This document shows positions 17,301 through 26,800 of a DNA stretch of 43,680 nucleotides, piece by piece. How positions within the stretch are numbered: the first letter of the stretch is position 1; each line of letters begins with the position of its first letter. Origin of the DNA: an uncultured Prevotellaceae bacterium (GTDB lineage: Bacteria; Bacteroidota; Bacteroidia; Bacteroidales; Bacteroidaceae); NCBI GenBank assembly GCA_902792855.1, contig CADBBP010000109.1, positions 1 through 43,680 of the forward strand. Direction: 5' to 3'. The position numbers and the translations under genes were made by a program. Under the pieces are notes generated by a model. It was given only the letters and a program-made list of their open reading frames with translations. It did no database searches and was not told the origin of the DNA.

Positions 17301-17555
17301 CTCCGCCTTCAGACACTGACTTTGGGCTACACCCTCCCGTCAACCCTGACAAAGACCATCGGCATCAGCCGCGCCCGTCTCTATTTCACCGCTGGAAACG
17401 TCTTCTGCCTGAAGGGCTACAGCGGTCTGGATCCCGACGTGAACGTAAGCCCCAGTGCCGACAGCAGCTACAGTGGCTTCCCCACTCCCAACTACGACTT
17501 CCGCTCCTATCCGAAGTCGCGCACTTACACCTTCGGTCTTAATGTATCATTCTAA
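14328..17555 (+). CDS. SusC/RagA family TonB-dependent outer-membrane transporter
   Basis: 1075 residues, normal for SusC. Order: signal peptide (about 1-23, ending VLVFGQ), carboxypeptidase-D-like N-terminal domain ([21 protein letters not shown]... to about 95), TonB box region DEVVVVGYG (103-111), plug with PLYVVDGV and the SusC signature [29 protein letters not shown], then a 22-strand barrel ending in the typical aromatic terminus ([11 protein letters not shown]). It imports oligosaccharides or similar ligands handed over by the lipoprotein encoded 17 bases downstream, powered by TonB-ExbBD. The ligand cannot be told from sequence: no hydrolase or regulator is adjacent. Confidence 0.97.
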   Translation: [1075 protein letters not shown]

Positions 17556-17572
17556 ATAAGGAGAAAGCATCA

Positions 17573-19690
17573 ATGAAAACCAAGATATTATCCATAGCCC
17601 TTATCGTCGGCGGAACATTTGCACTGACTTCCTGCGACGACTTTCTTGAGACGAACACCCTCTCCAACGCCGATGCCGACTTCGTGTTCTCCACGATGAC
17701 GACAGCCCGTGCCGCCATGGACGGTGCTTACGGCGAGTGGCATGGTGCGGTAAGTTCCCACATCTTCGGCGACGGCTTGTTCTACGCCTTCGACGTGGCC
17801 GGTTCCGACATCATGCGCCATCCTGAGAAATACGCCAACCAGCCTCTGCGCCATGTGCCAGAGACCTTCTACACCAACGGCACCGCCGCCGCCGACTACG
17901 ACCCGGTAGGCTACGGCAAGGAGGCTCCCAACAGCCCCTACAGCGTGCTTTTCTCCGTCATCGGCAAGGCCAACGCCGTGACCTCAGCCATCGAGTCGCG
18001 CTCCGACTTTGAAACGATGATGTCGGGTGGTGAGGCTACCGACATGAGCCAGCTCTACGGTGAGGCCGTCGCTCTTCGCGCCACTTGCTACCGTGAGCTC
18101 ATCAAATACTACGGCGACGTTCCCTACCAAAGTGTGATGGGCCAGGCCGCCGGTGGTCTGTCTCCCCGTGACTCCATCTACGACGTGCTGATAGCCGACC
18201 TGCTGCGCGTGGAGCCGCTGATGAAGCCGGTGGGTGCCGACAAGCGTTACTTCTCACAGACCTACGTTGACGGCTTGATTGGCCGGTTGGCCTTGGAAGC
18301 CGGCGGCTACCAGACCCGCCGCGGCGACATCAAGTATGTTGACGGCAAGGGTACCCCCCTGACTTTTGAAACCATCGGCACGCCCAACAACGACGCCACC
18401 TACGGTCGCCGCACCGACTGGCAGGCCCTCTACACCACGGCGAAGAACTACTTCCAAGCAGCCATCACCCACGCTGGTTCAGCCAAGCTCGTGACCGCCG
18501 ACCCACGCGCTGCCGCCAATGGCCGTCAGTATGGCAACCCATACCAGTATTTCTTCCAGCAGTTGCATGATGACGATGCCGCCTACGCCGACGAGTCCAT
18601 CTACGAGGAGCCCTTCCAGCAGGGAGCCTCTGGCAACGACCCCCGCTCCTACTCCCTCGGCCGTCCGTCAGCCGGCGGTAGCAGCAACAACTACCCGTGC
18701 AAGGCTTACGGCCAAGGACGCATCAACCCCGCCTTCTATTACGGCAAGTTCGACCCCAACGACCTGCGCCGCGACGTGTCGTGTGCCGTCACCGGCTCCA
18801 CCGGCAAGGGCTACGAGAAATTGATTCCCTTCACCCCCGGTTCCACAGCCAATGGTGGTGGCATCTCTTGCAACAAGTTTGACGAGAACCGCCAGTCCAC
18901 CGTGTGGACGAAGAACCAGCGTCGCTCGGGCATCAACGCCCCCTACATGCGCATGTCGGAGATGTACCTTGGCCTGGCCGAGGCCGCTGCCGCCCTTGGC
19001 GACAACGCCACCGCCCTGCAGAACCTGAAGGTGATACGCGACCGTGCCTTTGGTGGCAACGGCAACGTGGACGAGTTTGTACAAAAGGAGGGTTCATTGC
19101 TGAAGGCCGTCATCGACGAGCGTGGCTTTGAGTTCGCCGGTGAGGGCGACCGCCGCTTCACCCTTATCCGCACCGGCCTCATCGCCGAGAAGGTGCGCGA
19201 GATCAAGGAACTCACCCAGGCCATGATCAACGGCCTTACGAGCGACGGTTACTACACCTTCGCCAATGGCAACACCATCTCACTCTACGTGTGGACGAAG
19301 ATGGTGGACGCCAAGGCCACCTACGGCCACCGTCTGACCGCCCAGTGCCCGAAGGGTCAGGAGAGCGACCCCGTGCTCTATCCCTCCTGGCGCGGCCAGA
19401 ACGACGACTGGGAGAGCTATGGTGCCAGCTACGGCAACGACACCGCCACCAATGTGGCCATCAAGGGCCTCTTCACCAAGCTGAGCGACGAGGAAATCGC
19501 CGCCTTGGAGGCTGAGGGCTACAAGAAGACCGACTGGGGCAAGGGCATCGTTGACAACGCCGACGAGTACTCCCTCTACATGTTCTACCAGTACGACTAC
19601 CAGAAGGCTCCCATCTACCTCTTCCCGTTCTCACCGAACACGATGTCCACCGGCGGTTTCACCAATGGTTACGGGTTTGTAAACAACTGA
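17573..19690 (+). CDS. SusD/RagB family surface nutrient-binding lipoprotein
   Basis: 705 residues, long for SusD (usually 500-650). Lipobox LTSC with C21, followed by acidic DDFLE, fits a surface-exposed Bacteroidota lipoprotein. The SusD features visible are the N-terminal YGEAVALRATCYRELIKYYGDVPYQ helix pair, the central TPR-like helices including MRMSEMYLGLAEAAAALGD, DERGFEFAGEGDRRFTLIRTG, and the C-terminal LYMFYQYDYQKAPIYLFPF. It forms the lid of the SusC barrel and binds the imported glycan. It follows susC by 17 bases and is closed by a strong terminator, so this is a two-gene unit. Confidence 0.96.
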   Translation: MKTKILSIALIVGGTFALTSCDDFLETNTLSNADADFVFSTMTTARAAMDGAYGEWHGAVSSHIFGDGLFYAFDVAGSDIMRHPEKYANQPLRHVPETFYTNGTAAADYDPVGYGKEAPNSPYSVLFSVIGKANAVTSAIESRSDFETMMSGGEATDMSQLYGEAVALRATCYRELIKYYGDVPYQSVMGQAAGGLSPRDSIYDVLIADLLRVEPLMKPVGADKRYFSQTYVDGLIGRLALEAGGYQTRRGDIKYVDGKGTPLTFETIGTPNNDATYGRRTDWQALYTTAKNYFQAAITHAGSAKLVTADPRAAANGRQYGNPYQYFFQQLHDDDAAYADESIYEEPFQQGASGNDPRSYSLGRPSAGGSSNNYPCKAYGQGRINPAFYYGKFDPNDLRRDVSCAVTGSTGKGYEKLIPFTPGSTANGGGISCNKFDENRQSTVWTKNQRRSGINAPYMRMSEMYLGLAEAAAALGDNATALQNLKVIRDRAFGGNGNVDEFVQKEGSLLKAVIDERGFEFAGEGDRRFTLIRTGLIAEKVREIKELTQAMINGLTSDGYYTFANGNTISLYVWTKMVDAKATYGHRLTAQCPKGQESDPVLYPSWRGQNDDWESYGASYGNDTATNVAIKGLFTKLSDEEIAALEAEGYKKTDWGKGIVDNADEYSLYMFYQYDYQKAPIYLFPFSPNTMSTGGFTNGYGFVNN

Positions 19691-19695
19691 TGAAG

Positions 19696-19716
19696 CAAGC
19701 ACACGAACCGTGCTTG
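19696..19716 (+). other. Small hairpin just after susD
   Basis: CAAGCAC and GTGCTTG pair over seven bases around a seven-base loop, six bases after the susD stop. It precedes the main terminator and may help protect the 3' end of the mRNA. Confidence 0.35.
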
Positions 19717-19725
19717 AGAACATAC

Positions 19726-19766
19726 AAATCTTCGGGCGGATGCCATATCCGCCCGAAGATTTTTTG
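19726..19766 (+). terminator. Strong intrinsic terminator of susC-susD
   Basis: AAATCTTCGGGCGGAT pairs perfectly with ATCCGCCCGAAGATTT over 16 bases around a five-base loop (GCCAT), and the right arm runs into a T stretch. Confidence 0.92.
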
Positions 19767-19848
19767 TTGCAAGACGAATTATTATATATAATGATTATCC
19801 GCATCTTTCCGTAACCATCTCGACGCCAAAAGGTTGGTGTGCACGTAG

Positions 19849-19869
19849 GGAATTACTTCATGTAATTCC
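19849..19869 (+). repeat. Palindromic repeat unit 1
   Basis: GGAATTAC-(5 bases)-GTAATTCC, an 8-base-pair perfect stem. It is flanked by CACGTAGG and CTAAAGCC, similar to the copy at 42578-42598 in reverse orientation. Confidence 0.8.
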
Positions 19870-19980
19870 TAAAGCCAAGAGGCCGCACCACACAAGACCG
19901 CAATGCGGTCTCCACTCAGTAACTCCGGGTACGAGCATAGCGAGCAGCCGAGGATTCAAGGGCCAGCCATCTCATCCGCC

Positions 19981-20026
19981 CCAAATGGGGTCGCTCATAC
20001 ATACCAAATGGGGTCGCTCATACATA
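19981..20026 (+). repeat. 23-base tandem duplication
   Basis: CCAAATGGGGTCGCTCATAC plus ATA occurs twice head to tail without mismatch (19981-20003 and 20004-20026). Confidence 0.9.
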
Positions 20027-20040
20027 AATAACTGAAAATT

Positions 20041-20138
20041 TAGGAATTACATGAAGTAATTCCCTACATTGGATGTCAATTCTTGGCGTTAGGAATTACA
20101 TGAAGTAATTCCCTACATTGGATGCCAATTCTTGGCGT
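20041..20138 (+). repeat. 49-base tandem duplication carrying palindromic repeat units 2 and 3
   Basis: Two head-to-tail units (20041-20089 and 20090-20138) differ at one internal base (GGATGTCAATT versus GGATGCCAATT). Each contains the same GGAATTAC/GTAATTCC stem (20043-20063, 20092-20112) followed by CCTACATTGGATG and CAATTCTTGGCGT. Confidence 0.88.
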
Positions 20139-20376
20139 AAGTGAACTTGGCATTCAATTTAGGGCGCGGTTTGCGGATAATTGCGGATAATCATTTATTT
20201 TCTATAATTATAATTTCTGACTAATTCGAGTGGAAAATCGTGTTTTTCGATGTTATGGACAATGCAAATAAATGAAATTCGTGTATTTCGTGTTTTCGTG
20301 TTTTTCGATGTTCAAGGACAAGGCAAGGAATAGCATTCGTGTTTGCATCTCTTGGTGTGTTAGTAGGATTGAACAA

Positions 20377-20426
20377 CAAGAATGTTTTTATTTCTTTTTT
20401 TCCCGCCCTTGGGCGTTTTATCAAGC
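20377..20426 (+). repeat. Dispersed repeat, copy B (inverted relative to copy A)
   Basis: The reverse complement of 13993-14043, identical apart from one A/T in the homopolymer. Its CGCCC/GGGCG core can fold as a short stem followed by TTTTA. Confidence 0.85.
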
Positions 20427-20513
20427 TTTAGCGTTTTCTGATTGTTGGATTGGCCATTGGTTCTGAGGCTTATAAAACTCCTCCCCACCTTATGACCTCG
20501 CGAACATACCACT

Positions 20514-20535
20514 CCCCTCTCCCGTCGGAGAGGGG
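20514..20535 (+). repeat. CCCCTCTCC/GGAGAGGGG hairpin element
   Basis: A nine-base-pair stem with a four-base CGTC loop, followed by GCGGGGGTGAGG and then TTTTTAT. This resembles a hairpin sequence that is widely scattered in Bacteroidota intergenic DNA; a terminator role is possible. Confidence 0.55.
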
Positions 20536-20754
20536 GCGGGGGTGAGGCTTTTTATTAGCGAAGCGGTTTTTTTTCTTCTTGTTTTTTCAACACGAATTGC
20601 CACGAATGAGCCACGAATTTTTCCACATAAATTGGACACGAATTATTTTCAACACGAATTTCCACGAATTGTGTTTTATTGTCATTTCGCTGATTTTCTA
20701 ATGCTTTTCAATAAAACGATGTTAACCAAAAGGAGGTGATTTTTGAAATAAGTT

Positions 20755-20790
20755 ATGGAAAACTGTATAAATTTCCCATATTTTCCTTAA
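20755..20790 (+). other. Possible 11-codon leader ORF behind an anti-SD match
   Basis: ATG at 20755 opens MENCINFPYFP and stops at 20790. It lies 14 bases after AAAAGGAGGTGAT (20728-20740), a near-perfect complement of the 16S rRNA 3' end. The -7-like box at 20788 overlaps its stop, so it would not be on the main mRNA of the giant gene if that box is used. Speculative. Confidence 0.2.
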
Positions 20791-20795
20791 TTTTG
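20788..20795 (+). promoter_or_regulatory. -7 promoter element of the giant LRR gene
   Basis: TAATTTTG matches TAnnTTTG, 44 bases before the ATG at 20840. The -33 half is not clear. Confidence 0.5.
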
Positions 20796-20839
20796 CAGTT
20801 TAAATCCACTTTCTCGACAATTACAACACTATTAGCCTT

Positions 20840-23800
20840 ATGCGAAAAAATATATTTGGATATTTGTTGGCACTGTGCCTGGCGATGGCCTCCACGGCAG
20901 CCTTGGGGTGGGGCGGCTCCGGCACCCCCGACGCCCCGTACCTCATCCGCAACTCCTCCGACTGGCAGGCCTTTGCGGACAGCGTGAGTACCGGCAGCGA
21001 CGCGGCCCGCTCTGCGAGCTACAAGCTGACGGGCGACATCACCGCCAAGACCCCCGTGGGCACCAGCGACCGCCGCTTCAAGGGCGTGTTCGACGGCGGC
21101 GGGCACACCGTCACCGCTGCGCTCACCTCCGCGAGCGGTTGCACGGCCCCCTTCGCCTACATCGAGGGCGCGACCATCAGCCACCTCCACGTGGCGGGCG
21201 CCATCCGCGGCGGGCGCCACACCGCCGGCATCGCCGCCAGCGTCGTCGGCACGGGCAACGCAATCACCGACTGCCGCGTGTCGGCGGCCATCACCACGTT
21301 CGCAGAGGACAACATGGTCGTTGCGGGCGGCATCGTGGGCCATGCCAACGAGTCCACCCTGGCGGTTGAGGGCTGCCTGTTCGACGGGACCATCACCGCC
21401 ACGAGCAGCATCGGCTACAGCTATGCCGGCGCCATCGTCGGCTGGTGCGCCTCCACTGCGAGCATCACCGTGAAGAACTGCGTGGAGAACGCCACCTACA
21501 CCAGCATCAGCCATGCCGGCATGAACTACACCTACGGCACCCCGCCCTCGGCGTCGGCCATCCCGTCAGTCAACAGCTACACGCTCAACCACAACTGGGG
21601 CGAGGTGAAGCACGGCTACAAGGTGGAAAGCATCACCGACGGCTACACGCCCGACTTCGGCGCAATCAAGACCGGGTACGCCACCTCGGGCATCGCCGCC
21701 CACGACTTGGGTCTGGGGCTCACTGAAAAGGGCCTGAGTTTCAACGGCACCTATTATGCCGGCCTGGACGAGGCAGTGCACCTGGCCCCCTTCCCGGCAG
21801 GCTACACCGCCGTCTATGCCAACAACGTCAGGGTTGCGCAGACAGACCCCGGGTATCTGCAATTCTACATGCCTGGCGCCGACGTCTTTCTCTCCCTTGG
21901 CAGGAACTGGGCGGGAGAGGGGACGGAAGCGTCGCCCTACCTCATCGAGGATGCCGGCGGCTGGCAGCAGTTTGCCAACGAAGTGGGCGAAGGCCGCCCG
22001 ACCGCCGGCGAACACTTCCTGCTGACCCGTGACATCGACATTTACGTGCGGGCGGGCAGTGACGCGAATCCCAGTTTCTGCGGCGTGTTCGACGGCGGCG
22101 GCCACACCATCACCGCCCACCTCACGGGTGGCGACTACACCAGTCCCTTCTACAAGATTGACGGCGGCACCATCAGGAACCTGCACGTGGCGGGCGAGAT
22201 CTCAGGTGGGATACATGCAGCGGGTCTCGTTGGCGGCATCCCGACCAATGCAGACAAGGCCAACCTGATAGAGAACTGCCGCGTGTCGGCCACCATCACG
22301 TGCAGCAGCACCCATGCGGGCGGCTTCGTGGGCCACGCCTCCAGTTCCACCACCAACTTGCGCGGCTGCCTGTTCGACGGGGCCGTCAGCGGCGGCAACC
22401 TCGCCTACGTGGGAACCCTCGTGGGCTGGTGCGGCAACAACGGGAGCGGTGTCACGTTGCAGGACTGTGCAGACCTGGCATCCCACAACGTCCGGGTTCA
22501 CGGCGGTCAGGGGTGCAAGGTGGACTTGGTGTGGGACGGCACTGGCTACGGCTCTGGGACTGTCGTGGCTCGGTGCGGTTCTGCCACCAACAGTTACGGT
22601 TCCTCCAACTTGGGCAGGTCCATGGTGACGGTGCGCAACGGCAATCCCGCCCTCGAGGTGGCCTGGTATCTCCAGGAAGGCCTGGACACCCCTGTGGCAT
22701 ATTCCGTCAGCCACCTGGCCTCCTACGGCATGGGGCTGCTCTTCGACGGCGAGGTGTTCATCGTGGGGCATGCCGAGCACGCAGGCTTCCGCCCGAGTGC
22801 AAGGGAGGGCTTCTCCTTGTTGTCACCCTCCATAGACAATGGGGCCGAACTGAATTTGGCACATGGTGGCTGGTACAGCGCATCTTTCTCCAACACCGTG
22901 AATACAAGGTTCACCATCGACGCCGTCCTCTCCAGCAGTGGCGACTTCACCGGCGAGGGCACGGAGGCATCCCCCTACCTCGTCCAAAGCACCACGGACT
23001 GGACGAAACTTTGTCTCGACCTGGCACTCGGCGAGGACGACTACGCCGGCAAGGTGTTCCGCCTGACGCGTGACATCGACTGCGGCGGCATCACCGTGGG
23101 CACGGACGAGCATCCCTTCTGCGGCACCTTCGACGGCGACGGCCACACGCTGACGCTCAACGCGGGCAGCGAGTACAACCCCTCTGACGTGGCAGCGTCC
23201 CCCTTCTACAGGGTCGGCGAGGCCACCTTCCGCCACCTGCACACCGCCGGCAAGGTGTGCACCGGCGCCCAATACACCGGCGGCATCGTCTCGCAGGTCT
23301 TCGGGAGCAAGGCCACGCGCTTCTACGACTGCCACTCCTTCACGACCATCGTCTCCACCCGTAGCGGCGACGCCTCCAACGGCGGCTTGGTGGGCGCAGC
23401 CTCCAACTGCGACTCGCTCGTCTTCGAGCGCTGCTCCTTCACCGGCAACCTTCATACGTGGGTGCCGGTCGGCGGCGGTGCCACCAACTGCGGCGGCTTC
23501 GTGGGCTGGTCCAACGTCCCCGTCACCATCCGCGAGAGCCTCTTCGACCCCTCGGACCTCGTCTTCAACCTCCAGGTCACCGTGGGTCAGAACTTCGCCC
23601 GCATGGCCGACTACGGCAAGCTCACCATCCAGGACAGCTACACCACCTACAATTTTGCGCCATCGACCGCGGCGGAGGCGCTGCTGGGAAACCAGGGCGT
23701 TGTCGTCGTCGGTGAGTTCTTCGTTCCCGACGGCGCCGGCTACGAGTTCGTGGGCGAGCCCGACGTGACGTTCAACGGCCGCGACTACTACAAGAGCGGT

Positions 23801-26800
23801 TGCTGGATCCGCACGACGCTCGACGCCTCCGTCCCCTTCGACCACTGGCAGGACGGCACTGCCGGCTGCTTCATCAGCGACCCGTGGACGCGCGACGGCC
23901 TGCACCAGCTGAAGGACCTCCGCCACAAGCCGAGCCTTGGCGTATCGCCCATCGCCATCCCCGAGGCGGAGACGGAGCGCACGCTGTGGGGTGTGAAGTA
24001 CCGCTACCTGTCCCGCCGCGACTACCACTTCTTCATCAGCGACGAGGAGCGCCTGGCCAAGGGGTGGGAGTTCGAGAGCGGCGACAGCGACGCCAACCTG
24101 ATAGTCAGGAACAGCGACAACGACGCTTCTGAGATCACCGCCGTCACGGGCTGCGACGAGAGCGCCGGCGACTTCCTGGTGGAGAGCGACGGCATCAAGG
24201 GCGTTCAGATACACAACGACCTGGTGGGCGTCTTTCGCACCCACACCCACCTGGGCGTCATCGCCCCTCACGCCTTCAAGGGCTGCACGAAGCTCGAGAA
24301 GCTCTACTTCATCGACACCGACGCGAACAACTACAACGCGCTGCTGCCCTTCGACTTCCTCATCGACCAGAACGCCTTCGAGAACTGCGCCAAGTTCAAG
24401 GAACTGATGCTGATGCAGTACACCACCAAGGGCGACAACCACTGGGAGGGCCTGATCCCCGGCCAGGTGTTCCGCGTGGCCGACGACGCCTTCACCGGCT
24501 GCCCCAACCTCAGGATCAGCGTCCGTGCCGACCACTACCAGAACTACCTCTCCTCCACAGTCTGGAAGAAGCACTGGAACCGTTTCATCGCTTACGAGTC
24601 CACGGGCGCCGACTTCACAGTGAAGGGCGTGAAGTACCACTGGTACCGCGACGTGGAGACCGAGGACAACAATGGCGTCAAGAACGACGAGACGGGGAAG
24701 GCCGACATGATGAAACGGCTGGTGTTGTGGAACGGCCTGTACCAACAGTTCAGCGCCGCCTCGCTCTTGGACACGAAGGACGACTGCAACGTCTATTACG
24801 CCTCCGTCGTGGGGGTCGATGATGACGACATCGACGACGAGGACGGGGTGATGCGCATCTACAACGACCCCGGTTCGTATTACAACTACAAGACCATCGT
24901 TCTCAACCGCGACGCCATCGCCGGCAACACGCACGTGAAGGCCATCGAGTTCTGGCAGACCAACGGCAGGAGCGAGAACAGTTACAGCGACCTGAAGATG
25001 GTCATCCCCAACGGTGCCTTCAAAGGATGCACCAGCCTGAAGGAGTTGCGCCTGTTCTACTACGTGCAGGACGGCAATGACCGCTGGGAGGCTCTCGGCC
25101 CGAAGAACGTCATCCCGGGCGACAACATCTTCGGGCTACCTTCTGCGGAGGAGGTTGTCAATATGACGGACGAACAAATCGAAAATATGAAGAAAGTGCA
25201 CAAGGATTTCCGAATCATCGTTGCCACCGAGCTTTATCAGGACTTCCTTGACGACCCCAACTGGCAGCCTTATTTGGGTTTCATAGAGCCTGAGGATTAT
25301 TCACCCAGCGAGCAGACAGACTTCACGGAGGATGGCCTTACATACGGCTTTATGCTTTCACCCGGCGGCATCATGCAGACCTCCCAGGTGGTGAGCCAAG
25401 ATGTTTCTTGGTGGACAGTCCCCCGTATAGGCATCGAAGTCTTGTTATGGATTGCTACAATCAAGTCGATTGTAAATGCCGTTCAGACGGCCACTTCTGC
25501 CAAGGCTACTTTGGAAAGTGCCCAGAGAGCTTTACAAACTGCAAGCAACGAGGTCCTTTTGGTCAATAGTAACAGAGCAGATTATGCCTCAACTCTTCTC
25601 AAGTTGTCAAGTGCAATTATGTCGGGTGGAAAAGAACAGATCAAACAGGTGTTTACAGACGAGACGTTTTCATCGTGTATGGACCTTGGCATACTGCCTC
25701 TTATGAAAGCTAATACTTTTCAACCTGCGGGCTTCAATTTATTAGTGGAAATGGGATTATCAACTCAACAAGGAGCATGGGTGACATCATTAGAGAAATT
25801 AACAGAAATATTTGAATCTCTGTCTGCAGACAAATTAGTTCGTGCATGTTATTGTATTCAACCTTATTTCAGGCAAATGATTTCGGATTTTACAAAGAAA
25901 GTAGTTGAAAAAGAAGCGTTGATGGCGGCGGCACAAAGAAATTTAGACTTGGCACTCTCAAGAATAGCTGCAGTTCAAGCTACAAAGATAGCAGCCATTC
26001 GTAGAGGACTCTCAACAGCTGGCTCTTTTACAATCTCTACCAACACTGCCGCCGTCCTCTCCACGAAGTGTTGGGGTGGCAGCGGCTCCTACAATGCCGA
26101 CCTGATGAACAAGGGCATGCGCGAGAACATCCTGTCCAACATCCACCAAGTGGGCCTCGTGGGTGGTGGCTATGTGATCACCACACCTCAGAAGAACCTC
26201 GTTTACCATACTTTTGTAAGGAATGTGGCCGACGATGTGCAGGATGCCGTCATCAAAGCCGGAAGTTGGACTGGCACCAACCAGTCCACCGCCACGATTA
26301 CATTCCACCCCAAAGCATTCAGGAACAAGACTAACCTGCGAACGGTACGCTTCGAAGAAAACCCCTGCACCAGCAACGCATCCACCACGCTGCCGTTCAC
26401 CATCCCCGACTCGGCCTTCGTTGGCTGCACCAACCTCACGGAGTTCAGCACGCTGCTGCGGACCGACGGCAACGGCACGCGCGCCCTCGGCCCTGAGAAC
26501 TTCATCCTCGGCGGCGACAGCATCTTCGCCGGTCTTGACTCGCTGAAGTTCCACATCGTCATCGACCCCTTGCGCAAGCAGGATTTCCTCGACAACGCCT
26601 CGTGGGCCCCGCTGGAGCGCTTCTTCATATACGAGGACGCAAAGCCCGAGGACAAGTACAGCGAGTATGGCGCAAACTACGCCTACGCCTACGAGCAGAA
26701 CTCCATCAAGAAGGAGCACAAGGAGAGAGGCCACCTCATTGAGCACACCATCGTCACCGGCCCCGACGACAAGTTCATCACCGGGCACCAGGGTGCCGTG

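Larger units (their letters stand above)
19790..20195. repeat. 406-base MITE-like segment with 14-base inverted ends
   Basis: AATGATTATCCGCA (19790-19803) is repeated exactly as its reverse complement TGCGGATAATCATT (20182-20195). Inside are three palindromic GGAATTAC...GTAATTCC units, a GACCGC-AAT-GCGGTC hairpin (about 19897-19911) and two tandem duplications. No transposase is present. It could be a non-autonomous element or a chance nesting of small repeats. Confidence 0.4.
19691..20839. other. 1.15-kb repeat-rich gap between susD and the giant LRR gene
   Basis: No convincing gene. After the susD terminator it holds a segment bounded by 14-base inverted ends (19790-20195), three copies of a palindromic repeat, a 23-base tandem duplication, copy B of the 51-base repeat (20377-20426), a CCCCTCTCC/GGAGAGGGG hairpin (20514-20535), scattered CACGAATT motifs (about 20580-20670) and the giant gene's promoter-like element. 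Short open frames such as 20272-20466 arise from these repeats. Confidence 0.65.

Noticed and set aside
20728-20740. Fragment of a 16S rRNA gene end
   Set aside because: Only about 12 bases match and no further rRNA sequence is next to it.
22823-24934. Very long open frame on the minus strand inside the giant gene (also 26012-27763, 29282-30772, 36719-38506, 14784-15848)
   Set aside because: These are codon-bias shadows of GC-rich plus-strand genes. Their translations are Val/Gly/Ala/His-rich with no domain, and the plus-strand proteins have clear homology.
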